Origin: CAZQKE01 sp964593865 | GTDB taxonomy: Bacteria; Chloroflexota; Anaerolineae; JAAYZQ01 | DNA length: 45,294 bases | Assembly: GCA_964593865.1 (NCBI GenBank) | Contig: CAZQKE010000107.1 | Coordinates: 1-45,294 of the forward strand | Direction: 5' to 3' | Shown here: positions 36,201 through 44,159 of the stretch, in pieces | Layout: every line of letters begins with the position of its first letter | Numbering within the stretch: position 1 is the stretch's first letter | Program-made: the position numbers and the translations under genes | Notes under the pieces: model-generated | Seen by the model: the letters and a program-made list of their open reading frames with translations, nothing else | Databases searched by the model: none | What the model was told of the DNA's origin: nothing

Positions 36201-37658
36201 CTCGCCCCGTTCCCCTTCGTCCTCGCCCATCGTCCACAGGATCACATCCGCCCCGGTCAGGTCGCGGGCCGCCGCGACCACATACGCGGCCAAAGCGTCA
36301 AAATCCCCGCTCAGGGCCAATCGTCCCAGCTCTTGCGAGTGACGGATCACATCGGCCTGCCCGATGGCCACCGCCGCCTGGGAAGCCAGGGAGGAAAGCA
36401 AGCCGACATCCTCGCCGCCAAAGGCGCGGGGATAGGAACTTGTGACCGTCATGACGCCGATGCTCTGTTCCCCTCGCCGCAAAGGAACGGCCAGGGCCGA
36501 TCTGATCTCCAGGCCGGGGATCTCCAATCGTTGATGCTCCTCCTCCGCCACCATCACATCGGGGACGTTGACCGCAACGCCTTTCCTGGCGACGTGACCA
36601 CAAAGCCTTGCCCCCAGCTCCCACTCCCTACCGACCTGCTCCTCCCCAACACCGATGCTCTTTTTGAGGATCAATTTCCCCTTGTTCACATCAAAGCGGA
36701 ACACCCAACCCGCCTCGGCCCCTACCAGTTCGATCCCTTTGGACAGGATCTGCTCCAGGATGGTCTCCTCCTCAAAGGTTCCGGCCAGCACCTCGTTCAG
36801 CCCCTGGATCGCCTGCAAACGATCTGAAAGCTCGGCATTCCAGGCGGCTTCGGCGGCCTGGCGGGCAAAGGCGGGCAAAATCTCCTGCAACCAATGTTCC
36901 GCGTCTTTCCTGGCCAGTTCCCGGCGGCTGTAGCAATCCACCAGGCCGATAACCTGCTTCCGGCGCACCAGAGGGGTGGAGATCAAGGATTTCCATCCCT
37001 GCTTTTCGGCATAGTCGCGGGGCGCATAATGCGGAGCCAACCTGGGGCCCGTGACATCGCGCACAAAGATCGGCTTTTTCTCCTGGAAAAGTTTCTGCGT
37101 CGCCGGGGCATCCAGCTCCAAAAAGGTTGTGCGCCGATACTCGGCATCCAGGTCCCGGTCCCCATCCCAGGCTGCAATGCGCAGGCGTCGCCCTTTGCGA
37201 TCCAGCCGCCAGGCGATGCACATATCGGCCCCCAACAGCTGGCGCACCTCATGGGCCATGCGGCGAAAGATGGCTTCCTGTTCGACCAGGGCGCGGACAA
37301 TGTTCTCCATCTCGGTCAGGTTCAAGGGCCGGCCCAGGTAGCGATAAGCCCCCTCCGCCAGAGCCTGCACCCCCCGCTCCGGGTCCAGGCCGGTAAAAGC
37401 AATGACCGGCAGGTAGGGATAGCGATCTTGGATTGCCCTGAGGACCTCCTGCCCGGGCATTTTACCCGGTTGGAGGACATAGTCCAACAAAACGGCGGTG
37501 TAACTCGACCAGGCCGATTCCAGGTGATCCAGGGCCTCCTCGCCGGTGGCGAACGCCGTCACTTCAAATTCGGCAACCTCCCGCAGGTACTCGCACAGGG
37601 ACTCGCGGCTTTCCTCATCGTCATCGATCAACAAGAGCCGGATTCCATCATGCGCCAT
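33249..37658 (-). CDS. Response-regulator receiver fused to about eight GAF domains
   Basis: 1469 aa from the ATG at 37658 (AGGAGG, 6 bases), overlapping the upstream stop by 11 bases. The receiver (5-120) has acidic D12-D14, phosphoacceptor D59 in VLLDYVL and K-site region RYLGRPL (Lys replaced by Arg or absent). Then come repeated GAF domains at about 125-275, 285-435, 445-635, 645-815, 825-995, 1000-1160, 1165-1310 and 1320-1465, most ending in the helix pattern ASQAAVAI.NAR. There is no kinase, GGDEF, HTH or other output domain. Probably a very large phosphorylation-coupled sensor or scaffold that presents many ligand sites to the kinases of the operon. Domain borders are approximate. Confidence 0.9.
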   Translation of the reverse strand: MAHDGIRLLLIDDDEESRESLCEYLREVAEFEVTAFATGEEALDHLESAWSSYTAVLLDYVLQPGKMPGQEVLRAIQDRYPYLPVIAFTGLDPERGVQALAEGAYRYLGRPLNLTEMENIVRALVEQEAIFRRMAHEVRQLLGADMCIAWRLDRKGRRLRIAAWDGDRDLDAEYRRTTFLELDAPATQKLFQEKKPIFVRDVTGPRLAPHYAPRDYAEKQGWKSLISTPLVRRKQVIGLVDCYSRRELARKDAEHWLQEILPAFARQAAEAAWNAELSDRLQAIQGLNEVLAGTFEEETILEQILSKGIELVGAEAGWVFRFDVNKGKLILKKSIGVGEEQVGREWELGARLCGHVARKGVAVNVPDVMVAEEEHQRLEIPGLEIRSALAVPLRRGEQSIGVMTVTSSYPRAFGGEDVGLLSSLASQAAVAIGQADVIRHSQELGRLALSGDFDALAAYVVAAARDLTGADVILWTMGEDEGERGEMLRVRAYRGDFEEGYPEKAGTPIADLPPDRADEHPSIPSLALARGKPLVRKDIFDEREAPDEPRFHNLDAAERHGWRAFMAVPLVTRGGLPLGSLSFYGRKTAQFGEAERDLMEAFAGQICIAWQSAVQQRMLRRLNEIGQNLSVVSASLEEVLTRIAELALEALEADTVDLYRYDPEQDRFDLPPIVAGERLHPEFVTKEVFADDVVVRVVKSKEPIFASNAQQHSTLAAGWETDRNGRPEHRFVIREKILSLAGIPLLIEGQVVGVLFVGYRRKRDFEADAELKERIHAFAYQAAIAINNARQVASIQERNRVMEYLLDVGPRIGNLVFPKTKAELSRIALSLCDRLKADSVVIYPFDLRREDLYWDMDNVASYGLWYPLTLADKPRERGLAARIREDGEVVIGNIAHEKPLEDYKPLQGENVRAFMGVALRHKGQDVGVLYANFRKPHTFSEQDKAAIREKAEEAAKVIVEADRGEGQTLPRLLETILSKAQSLLGADLIVLYRYHRGRDEEFVGRPVVVGDLVDSSRLRGKVPLRSGPYHLIEYGTYFADDVSEHEFYKTLPQGSPKFVEQEGIRSACGIVLEAEGEPVGVLFINYRKPHKFDEETKNLIDLFASQAAVAIRNARILEQTQALQEIAEQLNEFSLNPELIYGLILERALDLIGFSRGWLHLWNKSTDILEIKAAKGLARAQWQDVPLDTGIVGLVARTGRLWKANDVRVDPYYKEDFPDTRSELCVPIVYGGKVLGVLDVESSRQGAFSRRDEELLVTLASQAAIAINNAQVMEERKKESKALKLLHEIGQKINAEREVQPILDFVVPAALDLIGMDSGIIYLVDRETMQITGRYGYPEGFEHPEPRLASETGLTRTVLATGEPVVIENAAEDDRVNRVLVERGVRSMLAWPIQKGEERIGVLVLNGNRVRTFADWEKGLLNALSEQVAIAVENARLYGRLERVSERRIRFLESLDRAGGDLAEIESGG

Positions 37659-40092
37659 TGCGTTCCTCCTGTCGCGCGGACGACGGCAGTTCGACGGCAA
37701 AGGCAGCGCCGATGAAGCGCAGGCTGCCCACCAGCCGCAGCCGTCCGTGCATCATTTCGGTCAGGTTGCGGCTGATGAACATCTCCCAACCGTGACCTTC
37801 CTTGCGACTCGTCGTATCCAGGCGAAAGATCCGCTCCCGATCCGGATAGCGGACGCCGGGGCCGGTATCTATGACCAGAATCTGGACCGGACAATCGGGG
37901 TCCGTTTCTACACAGCGCGTCTGGATGATGATCTGCCCCCCTTGCAAGAGGACATGGTCGTCCCGACGTTTTTTCGGTAGTTCTGCCATCATCTTTTTCT
38001 GGCGGGCGATCTGTTGGATGGCGTTCAACATCAGGTTCAACAAGACCTGTTCCAAACGCGAGGCGATGGCCCGGACGGGAGGAACCTCCCCCGCTTCGAC
38101 ATGGATGACGACCCCTTCTTCCTCCGCCATTTTGCCCATCTGCAGCCGCACCCGCTCCACTACATCGTTCACGTCCACATCCTGCCAGCGGGCACGGGCG
38201 ATTTTGAGATAGGCATCCACCAATTTGCCCATTTCCCGTTGGCTCTTTTGCAAACGCTCCGTGATCTCCTGGAGCTTGCGCAAGCCCTCCTCGCGCTCCG
38301 GGGATCGCAGCGGCTTCCGCGCTTTCTTCAAAGCAACGGGGAGCCTTTCAATCTGGGCGTTGAGGGCGTCCATCTGGACGCCCAGTTCGTGCATCAAGCT
38401 GTCGATCAGCACACCACGGGCGTACCGGGCTTCGTAGCGCTGCATGAATTCAAAAAAGATCGCCCGTTCCAACGCCACTTGCAGGAAACGGACCGCCAAC
38501 CGGGCATTGCTCAGGTCTTCCACCTCCAGGCGGGGGCGGTTTTCATCGAACAGGAAAAGGGCGTAACGGGCCTCCACATCGGGAATGATCAAGGGCAGGC
38601 CCAGGCAGGAGCGGAAAGGGAGCACCCTGTAAAGCCGCCTGAAGCGTGGGTGGCGGCGGCGCACGAGCGTATCGGTCTCGTAGTAGGGTTCCTCGTCCTC
38701 GGCGACGTTCTGCACCGGGCTGTAATACAGCCTATCCAGGAGATATTTTTGGGCATTGACCGACAGGAGCGGGTCCTGGGCCACAATGGAGACCTCCCGG
38801 CTTTCAGAATCCACCTGAAACACAAAGGCGTGAGAAACCCGCGTCTGCCGCCGCAAGGAACGGAGCATCGGCCGGAGCGTCTCTTCCAGGGACCGCCGGG
38901 CGAACGCCTCCATGCCCAAGTGGCGGACAAAGGCATCGGTGCTCAGGGGCGGCCGCCCCTCGCTCGCTCCCGAGTCCGGCTTCACCTCCCCTTGCTGCAA
39001 CTGCTTGATGAATTGTACAATGGAGCGAAAATCTTGATCCTTCAAGACAAAAAGGCACTTGCCGGGCAATCGGGTGTCGGCCTGGGGCGCGCGGCTCACA
39101 AAGACCACAAGCAGCAACGCTTGGGCAGCCTGAAGTTTTTCGGCGATCTCGACCGGGTCCTCTCCCCCCAAATTGACATCTATCAACGCCAGGTCGTATT
39201 CGACGCCGCTGTTCAATTGCTCCAGCGCATCCCGTCCCGAGGCCACGGCATCCACCTCGACGGCAAAGGCTTGCTCGATGCGCTTGCGCAATCGCCACCG
39301 GTCGGCCCAATCATCATCCACGATCAACACTCGCTCCAGCTTGGCAAGGGGGGGATACAGTCCTTCTCCCAGAGAAAATTCGGGTAGATCCTGCCTTTTC
39401 CCCCCTTCCTCTGCGAGAAGGCGGTTCACCACCCCCAAGGGGTTTTCCTGTGATTCTCTCTCTACTGGGTCCCCTGCCCCTCCGTCAACGAAAGAGGGGG
39501 AAACAGATTGCTCCGCAAGGACAGCCTGGAACAAGCCGACCTGAAAAGCGCGACGCTCCTCCGGCGGTAGCAGGCTGATCTGCCGCAACCGTTCGGTCAA
39601 GCTGATCTCGATCTGCTTCTTTGCGGGGTTGATCTCGGTGATGACTGCTTGCACCTCGTCGCCCACGGCCAGGACATCCTCCACTTTCTGCCGGGCTAGC
39701 AAGGGGATGGAAGCGGTACGGGCCAGGGCATTCACCCCCGGCACCAATTGCACAAAGGCCCCATAGCGGCTGAGTTGGACGACACGGCCCTGCACCACCT
39801 GGCCCACCTCGAACCGCTCCTCAACCCGTTCATCTTCCCACGGCTCGCCCAGGCGCAGGCTCAGACGGACATAACGGGCACCCCCGCCGCCGAGGACTCG
39901 GGCCTTGATCTGTTCGCCCTCCTGAGGCCAGGGCGGTTCCACACCCGGTCGCTGGTCCCAGGATAGCTCGGCGCGGCGGATGAACCCTACGCGGTTGGCC
40001 AAGTCCCCGTCCAGGATGCGGACCTGGACGCCGGTGGGGCCGCGCTCCAACACCTCTACATTGACGATGGTGAGTGCCTCCCGCCCTCTCAC
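37648..40092 (-). CDS. S1-S1-REC-GAF histidine kinase (RNA-binding hybrid sensor)
   Basis: 814 aa from a GTG at 40092 with GAGGG 5 bases upstream. Two OB-fold S1 domains open the protein: a diverged one (7-83) and a canonical one (94-167: FEVGQVVQGRVVQLSRYGAF, VGDEVQAVITEINPAKKQIE). A receiver (254-365) has D259-D261 and phosphoacceptor D305 in LALIDVNLGG. A GAF-like domain (400-545) precedes the dimerisation helix with H568 in LIDSLMHELGVQ. The HATPase domain (655-805) has NLMLNAIQQ and VIDTGPGV; the G2 box is weak (GHGWEMFIS). No membrane segment. S1 domains bind RNA or the ribosome, so the kinase may sense translation or RNA state; that is inference. First gene of the six-gene operon. Confidence 0.9.
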   Translation of the reverse strand: MRGREALTIVNVEVLERGPTGVQVRILDGDLANRVGFIRRAELSWDQRPGVEPPWPQEGEQIKARVLGGGGARYVRLSLRLGEPWEDERVEERFEVGQVVQGRVVQLSRYGAFVQLVPGVNALARTASIPLLARQKVEDVLAVGDEVQAVITEINPAKKQIEISLTERLRQISLLPPEERRAFQVGLFQAVLAEQSVSPSFVDGGAGDPVERESQENPLGVVNRLLAEEGGKRQDLPEFSLGEGLYPPLAKLERVLIVDDDWADRWRLRKRIEQAFAVEVDAVASGRDALEQLNSGVEYDLALIDVNLGGEDPVEIAEKLQAAQALLLVVFVSRAPQADTRLPGKCLFVLKDQDFRSIVQFIKQLQQGEVKPDSGASEGRPPLSTDAFVRHLGMEAFARRSLEETLRPMLRSLRRQTRVSHAFVFQVDSESREVSIVAQDPLLSVNAQKYLLDRLYYSPVQNVAEDEEPYYETDTLVRRRHPRFRRLYRVLPFRSCLGLPLIIPDVEARYALFLFDENRPRLEVEDLSNARLAVRFLQVALERAIFFEFMQRYEARYARGVLIDSLMHELGVQMDALNAQIERLPVALKKARKPLRSPEREEGLRKLQEITERLQKSQREMGKLVDAYLKIARARWQDVDVNDVVERVRLQMGKMAEEEGVVIHVEAGEVPPVRAIASRLEQVLLNLMLNAIQQIARQKKMMAELPKKRRDDHVLLQGGQIIIQTRCVETDPDCPVQILVIDTGPGVRYPDRERIFRLDTTSRKEGHGWEMFISRNLTEMMHGRLRLVGSLRFIGAAFAVELPSSARQEERNGA

Positions 40093-40110
40093 AAATGCCC
40101 TCGGTCAAGT

Positions 40111-40158
40111 AAAAAAGCGACAACTGCCACACGTCGGCAACTTGTGGCAATCGTCGCT
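40111..40158 (-). terminator. Intrinsic terminator in the leader of the S1-kinase operon
   Basis: Reading the minus strand, arms 40158-40143 and 40131-40116 form a continuous 16-bp stem (two G-U pairs) with an 11-base loop, followed directly by a run of six T. It ends 18 bases before the GTG start and about 125 bases after the predicted transcription start, the layout of a transcription attenuator. Confidence 0.8.
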
Positions 40159-40290
40159 ATTTCCAATACACACGGCGAGGAATATTGAGGCTTTGCATTG
40201 CCGTTTCGACTCACCTTCGCGCCAGCCGGCCAACGGCAGGTAGGCAACGGAACCCAACGAGAAGAGCACTACCAGGAAGAAACCTATTTT

Positions 40291-40319
40291 AGTATATCAC
40301 AAGCCCCAAACCATGTCAA
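40291..40319 (-). promoter_or_regulatory. Consensus promoter of the six-gene signalling operon
   Basis: Reverse strand TTGACA (40319-40314), 17 bases, TATACT (40296-40291). The predicted start near 40284 gives a leader of about 190 bases. No other comparable promoter was noticed inside the operon. Confidence 0.8.
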
Positions 40320-40391
40320 ATCCTCTTTTAGCACTTTTGTTCTACGCACATCTGGCAATTTCGAGGGAGCAGACCGATCCCCGGCGCAAGT

Positions 40392-40640
40392 GGCGACTCA
40401 AGTCCCTCCTTTCGGGCCTGCGACCGGGCGTATTTGTGCATTCGTGTATTCGCGTCTGCTTCGTGGACGGCCTGCTTTAGCGGTCCCGGAGATTTGAACC
40501 GCAAAGGCGCAAAGGGAAGGAGAAAAAGAAGACCTTCGCGCTCTTGGCGTCTTGGCGGTTCCAACCGCGATTGCCACCGGGCCGGGCGTATTCGTGCATT
40601 CGCGTATTCGCGCCCGCTTCGTGGACGGCCCGCATTATTT
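40392..40640 (-). repeat. Composite dispersed repeat, copy B (inverted relative to copy A)
   Basis: Contains the 39-base element at 40392-40430 (two mismatches), the GAATACACGAATGCAC-type module, the long inverted repeat built on GAACCGCAAAGGCGCAAAG and CTTGGCGTCTTGGCGGTTC, and a second copy of the GAATACGCGAATGCACGAA-type module at about 40586-40635. It fills most of the space between the S1-kinase promoter and the transglutaminase gene. No gene is seen in it. Confidence 0.8.
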
Positions 40641-40652
40641 TGGGAAAGACCA

Positions 40653-42944
40653 ATGACCGAAGATCTACGGATCAAAGAAGGTTGGGCTACCGTTGTCTTT
40701 TTGCTCATCATGCTCCTGTGCGTGGCCTGGTCCATCCAAGCGGCCAGGTGGACGGAGGTCGGGCTGGATACCTTGCAGGCGGTGGTTGTCATCGGCGCAG
40801 GGCTGGGCATGATCCTGGCCAAGAGCCGAACTCCCCGTGGCCTGGCCCATTCCCTCTCCCTGCTGGCCGGGCTGACCTGGGGCGCATTTCTGATCGCCCA
40901 CGTGCTGACCCGAACGCAGGATCTCCCCTTACTGTCGGCGGTGCAGGAGCTGGAATACCGCATCTGGGAATTTCTCGTCGTCGTTGCCGGGGGGGAGGCG
41001 AGCACCGACAATCTGATCTTTCTCCTATTGCTGGCCTGGCTGCTGTGGTGGGTGGCTTATTTCTGTGCTTGGGCCGTCTTTCGCCGGGAGCGGGTCTGGT
41101 GGGCGATCATCATCGGCGGGATTGCCCTTCTCATCAACCTGAGCTACGCCAAAACCAACCTCACCGTGTTCTTGATCGGCTTTTTGCTCTCTGCGCTGTT
41201 GTTGGTCGTGCGCACCACGCTGGCCGCCTACGAACAGACCTGGCAAAGGGACGGCGTCAGCTACAGCCCGGAACTGATCTCCAGCTTCCTGCGGGCCGGG
41301 CTGCTCCTTTCGACGGCGGCCATCATTCTGGCCTGGCTGGCTCCCAAAGCCCTCGCCAGCCGCCCCATGCAAGAGGTGTGGGCGCGCATAGATGCCCCCT
41401 GGCGCGAGCTGCAACGCGAATGGGCCAGGGTGTTCCACGGCCTCAACTACCAGAACGAGCCGCAGGTGCTCTACCCCGGCGGCCTCAACCCTCGCACGCA
41501 CTTTGGGACACTGGCGGATCTTTCCGATACGCCGGTCGTAGACATCCAAGCCCCAACCGGTCGCTACTGGCGGAGGGCCGTGTTTCACGAGTACACCGGC
41601 GATGGCTGGATCAACACCGATACGGAGCTGATCGTCTTGGCGGCCAACGAAGAAAAGTTGGCCCTCCCTCCGGCCAACCTGCGGCGCGAGATCAGCCAGA
41701 CGGTAACCCTACACAACGACTTGGGGCCGATGGGCTTGCTCATCGCCGCCGGGCAACCCTTGCGGGCCACCGTACCGCTCCAGGCAGCGGTGAGCTACAT
41801 CCCCCAGCCGGAAGATGTGGTCCGCAGCCGCAATGAGGAAGCGTTACCGCTACAACCGGGAGATCCCTCCTTCCTGCGTGTGCGGCAGACCCTCTTGGCC
41901 GGGCAGTCGTACCGAGTCCTCTCTTCTATCAGTACCGCCGATGAGGAATCTCTGCGCAAGGCGGGAACCGATTACCCCGATTGGATCGCTCCCCGCTATC
42001 TCCACTTGCCCGATTCTGTGCCCCGACGGGTGTACCTCCTGGCCGAACGGCTTACCGCCGACCGGGAAACGCCTTATGACAAGGCCAAAGCGTTGGAAAC
42101 CTACCTGCGTCGCTTTCCCTACGATGAGGCGGTCAAAGGACCGAAAACAGGGCAAGATGGTGTGGACTATTTCCTGTTTGAAGCGCAGGCCGGCTACTGC
42201 CAGTATTACGCCTCGGCCATGGTGGTCATGCTGCGGGCGGTGGGAATACCCGCGCGGTACGTGGAGGGATACAGCACAGGCCGCAAGGAGGAGGGGGTGT
42301 ACCGCGTCCTGGAAAGCAACGGGCACGCCTGGCCGGAGGTCTATTTCCCCGGCTACGGATGGATTGAGTTTGAACCCACGGCGGGAGAACCGCCCCTGAA
42401 CCGGCCTCGCTCCCAAAACCCACCGCCCCCCGCCGGAGGGCGCAGCAGCCCTACCCCTCGGCCGCGGGACCTGGATCACTGGATAGAGGATGACATCAAT
42501 CCCGATCTCCTCGGCCCCCGGGAAATACGGCGGCAATCCCCCTGGGAGGCAACCAGGCCCTGGTTGGCTTTGGGCCTTTTGCTCTTGACCTTGCCGCTGG
42601 GATTGGCATTGCACGCCGTCCGCCGTCGGCGTCTGTCGGCCCGCCGGAGCGCAGCCGAGCAGCTCTATGGGAACTTGATCTCCTGGGCGACGCGCCTGTT
42701 CCGCCTTGCTCCCCTGGACCACCAGACGCCTTATGAATACGCCCAAGCCGTCGCCCGGCTCGTCCCCGGCGGTCGCCGGGAGATCGTTCGGGTCGCCGAC
42801 CTGTTCGTCGGGGAGCGGTTCGGAGGACGGAAGGCATCTGCCGCCGAGGCGGACCTGCTTTGGCGCCGAGTCCGCTCGGCGCTGGGGCGGCAATGGTGGG
42901 CCACCCACACCCGGCGTCTCCGCCGCCCGATGCGGGCGAAATGA
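40653..42944 (+). CDS. TgpA-like membrane protein with transglutaminase-like domain
   Basis: 763 aa from the ATG at 40653; the frame extends upstream only through repeats. Six or seven N-terminal helices (DUF3488-like, residues about 10-225), an extracytoplasmic region, then the transglutaminase core with Cys in AGYCQYYASAMVVMLRAVGI (about 513) and His in NGHAWPEVYFPGYGW (about 557). The third position is Glu (WIEFEPT) where many family members have Asp. A Pro-rich linker and another helix (about 635-655) precede a DUF4129-like cytoplasmic tail (LDHQTPYEYAQAVARLVPGG). Function in the family is cell-surface peptide processing; the substrate is unknown. It ends 8 bases from the convergent bactofilin gene. 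Confidence 0.88.
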   Translation: MTEDLRIKEGWATVVFLLIMLLCVAWSIQAARWTEVGLDTLQAVVVIGAGLGMILAKSRTPRGLAHSLSLLAGLTWGAFLIAHVLTRTQDLPLLSAVQELEYRIWEFLVVVAGGEASTDNLIFLLLLAWLLWWVAYFCAWAVFRRERVWWAIIIGGIALLINLSYAKTNLTVFLIGFLLSALLLVVRTTLAAYEQTWQRDGVSYSPELISSFLRAGLLLSTAAIILAWLAPKALASRPMQEVWARIDAPWRELQREWARVFHGLNYQNEPQVLYPGGLNPRTHFGTLADLSDTPVVDIQAPTGRYWRRAVFHEYTGDGWINTDTELIVLAANEEKLALPPANLRREISQTVTLHNDLGPMGLLIAAGQPLRATVPLQAAVSYIPQPEDVVRSRNEEALPLQPGDPSFLRVRQTLLAGQSYRVLSSISTADEESLRKAGTDYPDWIAPRYLHLPDSVPRRVYLLAERLTADRETPYDKAKALETYLRRFPYDEAVKGPKTGQDGVDYFLFEAQAGYCQYYASAMVVMLRAVGIPARYVEGYSTGRKEEGVYRVLESNGHAWPEVYFPGYGWIEFEPTAGEPPLNRPRSQNPPPPAGGRSSPTPRPRDLDHWIEDDINPDLLGPREIRRQSPWEATRPWLALGLLLLTLPLGLALHAVRRRRLSARRSAAEQLYGNLISWATRLFRLAPLDHQTPYEYAQAVARLVPGGRREIVRVADLFVGERFGGRKASAAEADLLWRRVRSALGRQWWATHTRRLRRPMRAK

Positions 42945-42952
42945 AAACCGAC

Positions 42953-43390
42953 TCAGGAGGTCTCTTCCGCCGCTTCCTGGGTCCCTTCGCCGCCCTCTGT
43001 GGGCAAGGGTGGGATGTCAAAGGATTCGGGTTCAGGACCGGCATCCAGCATTTTGAGGCCGCCGTGGAGCTTTCCGCCATCGTCCAGCAAGAAGCTGCGC
43101 ACGGTAACATCGGCCCACACCCGCCCCGTGGACAAAATCTCCAACCGGCCCTGGGCGACGATTGAACCTTTGGCCTGCCCCGAAACCGAGACGTTCTGCG
43201 CCTCAATGTGGGCATCTACCCGTGCCTTTTCGCCGATGATGACGTTGCTCGCCGTCTTGATGCTGCCCCGGTAGACGCCATCTATCTTGACGATGCCGTC
43301 GCACACCAGATCGCCCTTGAGGTTGGCCGTAGGACCAATCGTCACTTCAATCCGATCCGATATTACAGGTTTTCTCTCTCGTCCGAACAT
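42953..43390 (-). CDS. Bactofilin (polymer-forming cytoskeletal protein)
   Basis: 145 aa from the ATG at 43390 behind AAGGAG. The DUF583/bactofilin core runs about 12-110 as regular beta-helix repeats: TIGPTANLKGDLVCDGIVKI, DGVYRGSIKTA, IIGEKARVDAHIEA and SVSGQAKGSIVAQGRLEI. The short N-terminus (MFGRERKP) resembles membrane-targeting tails of other bactofilins; the C-terminus is acidic. Bactofilins polymerise without nucleotide and scaffold cell-wall or envelope enzymes. It lies 28 bases downstream of the DUF4446 gene and is convergent with the transglutaminase gene. Confidence 0.92.
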   Translation of the reverse strand: MFGRERKPVISDRIEVTIGPTANLKGDLVCDGIVKIDGVYRGSIKTASNVIIGEKARVDAHIEAQNVSVSGQAKGSIVAQGRLEILSTGRVWADVTVRSFLLDDGGKLHGGLKMLDAGPEPESFDIPPLPTEGGEGTQEAAEETS

Positions 43391-43418
43391 AGAATCTCCT
43401 TTTACCGGCTTTTGTCGG

Positions 43419-43913
43419 TCACGTCTGTTTCTGATAAGCCAGGGCAATGGCCTGTTTTTCCTCATCGGTCAGGGGGTAGGAGGATTCCCACCGGGTCAGC
43501 GGCTTGGCATAGACGCGGGTCACGTCGCGGGCGTGCAGGCTGGAGAGCACGACACCGTTGCCGTGGCCGTCCACCAAGGCGATGGCAAAGCTCTGATCGC
43601 CGCCTGTGTCGTGGAAGGGGTTGTAGCGCACGATGCCCAGGTGTTGTAGGCTAAAATAAGCCGCCTTCTCCAACCGCCGGGTCAGAGCATCCACCGCCGC
43701 CACCTGCTCGGCCACCCGGCGCACCTGAGCGATATGGTCGTTGAGGATCTCTTCCAGGTTGCCGCCCGATGTGCCGGTCATCAAGTGCCGATACCGGTTC
43801 AACAACCGCTGCTGACGGACCAGCAGAAACAGCACCCCACCCAGAGCCAGCAGGGCCAGCACCAGGGCGATCACCGCGACATTCCCCGCGCCGGAAGTCA
43901 ACAGACCATCCAT
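43419..43913 (-). CDS. DUF4446 family membrane protein
   Basis: 164 aa with one N-terminal membrane helix (about 11-32, VAVIALVLALLALGGVLFLL), a coiled-coil segment (about 52-85, EEILNDHIAQVRRVAEQVAA) and the family's conserved end: LGIVRYNPFHDTGGDQSFAI, ALVDGHGNGVVLSSLHARD and YAKPL. DUF4446 proteins are of unknown function and often lie next to cell-division or chromosome-partition genes. It is the likely first gene of the pair with the bactofilin. Confidence 0.88.
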   Translation of the reverse strand: MDGLLTSGAGNVAVIALVLALLALGGVLFLLVRQQRLLNRYRHLMTGTSGGNLEEILNDHIAQVRRVAEQVAAVDALTRRLEKAAYFSLQHLGIVRYNPFHDTGGDQSFAIALVDGHGNGVVLSSLHARDVTRVYAKPLTRWESSYPLTDEEKQAIALAYQKQT

Positions 43914-43949
43914 GCCTCACCTCACTCACAGACTCGCCGTAGCCTCTGT

Positions 43950-43979
43950 ATTGTACCCCAAGCAAAGGCCGCTTGGCAA
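43950..43979 (-). promoter_or_regulatory. Promoter for the DUF4446-bactofilin pair
   Basis: Reverse strand TTGCCA (43979-43974), 18 bases, TACAAT (43955-43950). It abuts the divergent promoter of rdgB. Confidence 0.6.
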
Positions 43980-43980
43980 A

Positions 43981-44009
43981 TTGCCGCCCACCCCTGTCGG
44001 TGGTACAAT
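43981..44009 (+). promoter_or_regulatory. Promoter for rdgB
   Basis: TTGCCG (43981-43986), 17 bases, TACAAT (44004-44009). The leader to the ATG at 44160 is about 145 bases. Confidence 0.6.
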
Positions 44010-44159
44010 CATCCCGGCCCGGCAGCAGCGAGCGGAAGGCGAACGTGACGCCCGGTTTGCCACCGGACTTTGGCAAAGCCGAGTCACCCCTTGGGGCCTG
44101 AAGCCGGACATCTGCCCACTGCCGGATGCGGTTCCGACTACCATACCGAGGAGTGCAGG

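Noticed and set aside
40185..40215. GCAAAGCCTC on the minus strand in the S1-kinase leader, recalling the c-di-GMP-I riboswitch
   Set aside because: Only this short piece fits; the GGGCAAACC part and the tetraloop-receptor arrangement are absent.
44090..44125. Segment AGCCGGACATCTGCC resembling a cobalamin-riboswitch B12 box before rdgB
   Set aside because: The rest of the leader lacks the conserved core with its CCCGCCACTG-type segment, and rdgB is not a usual target; 13 of 16 positions with a gap is too weak.
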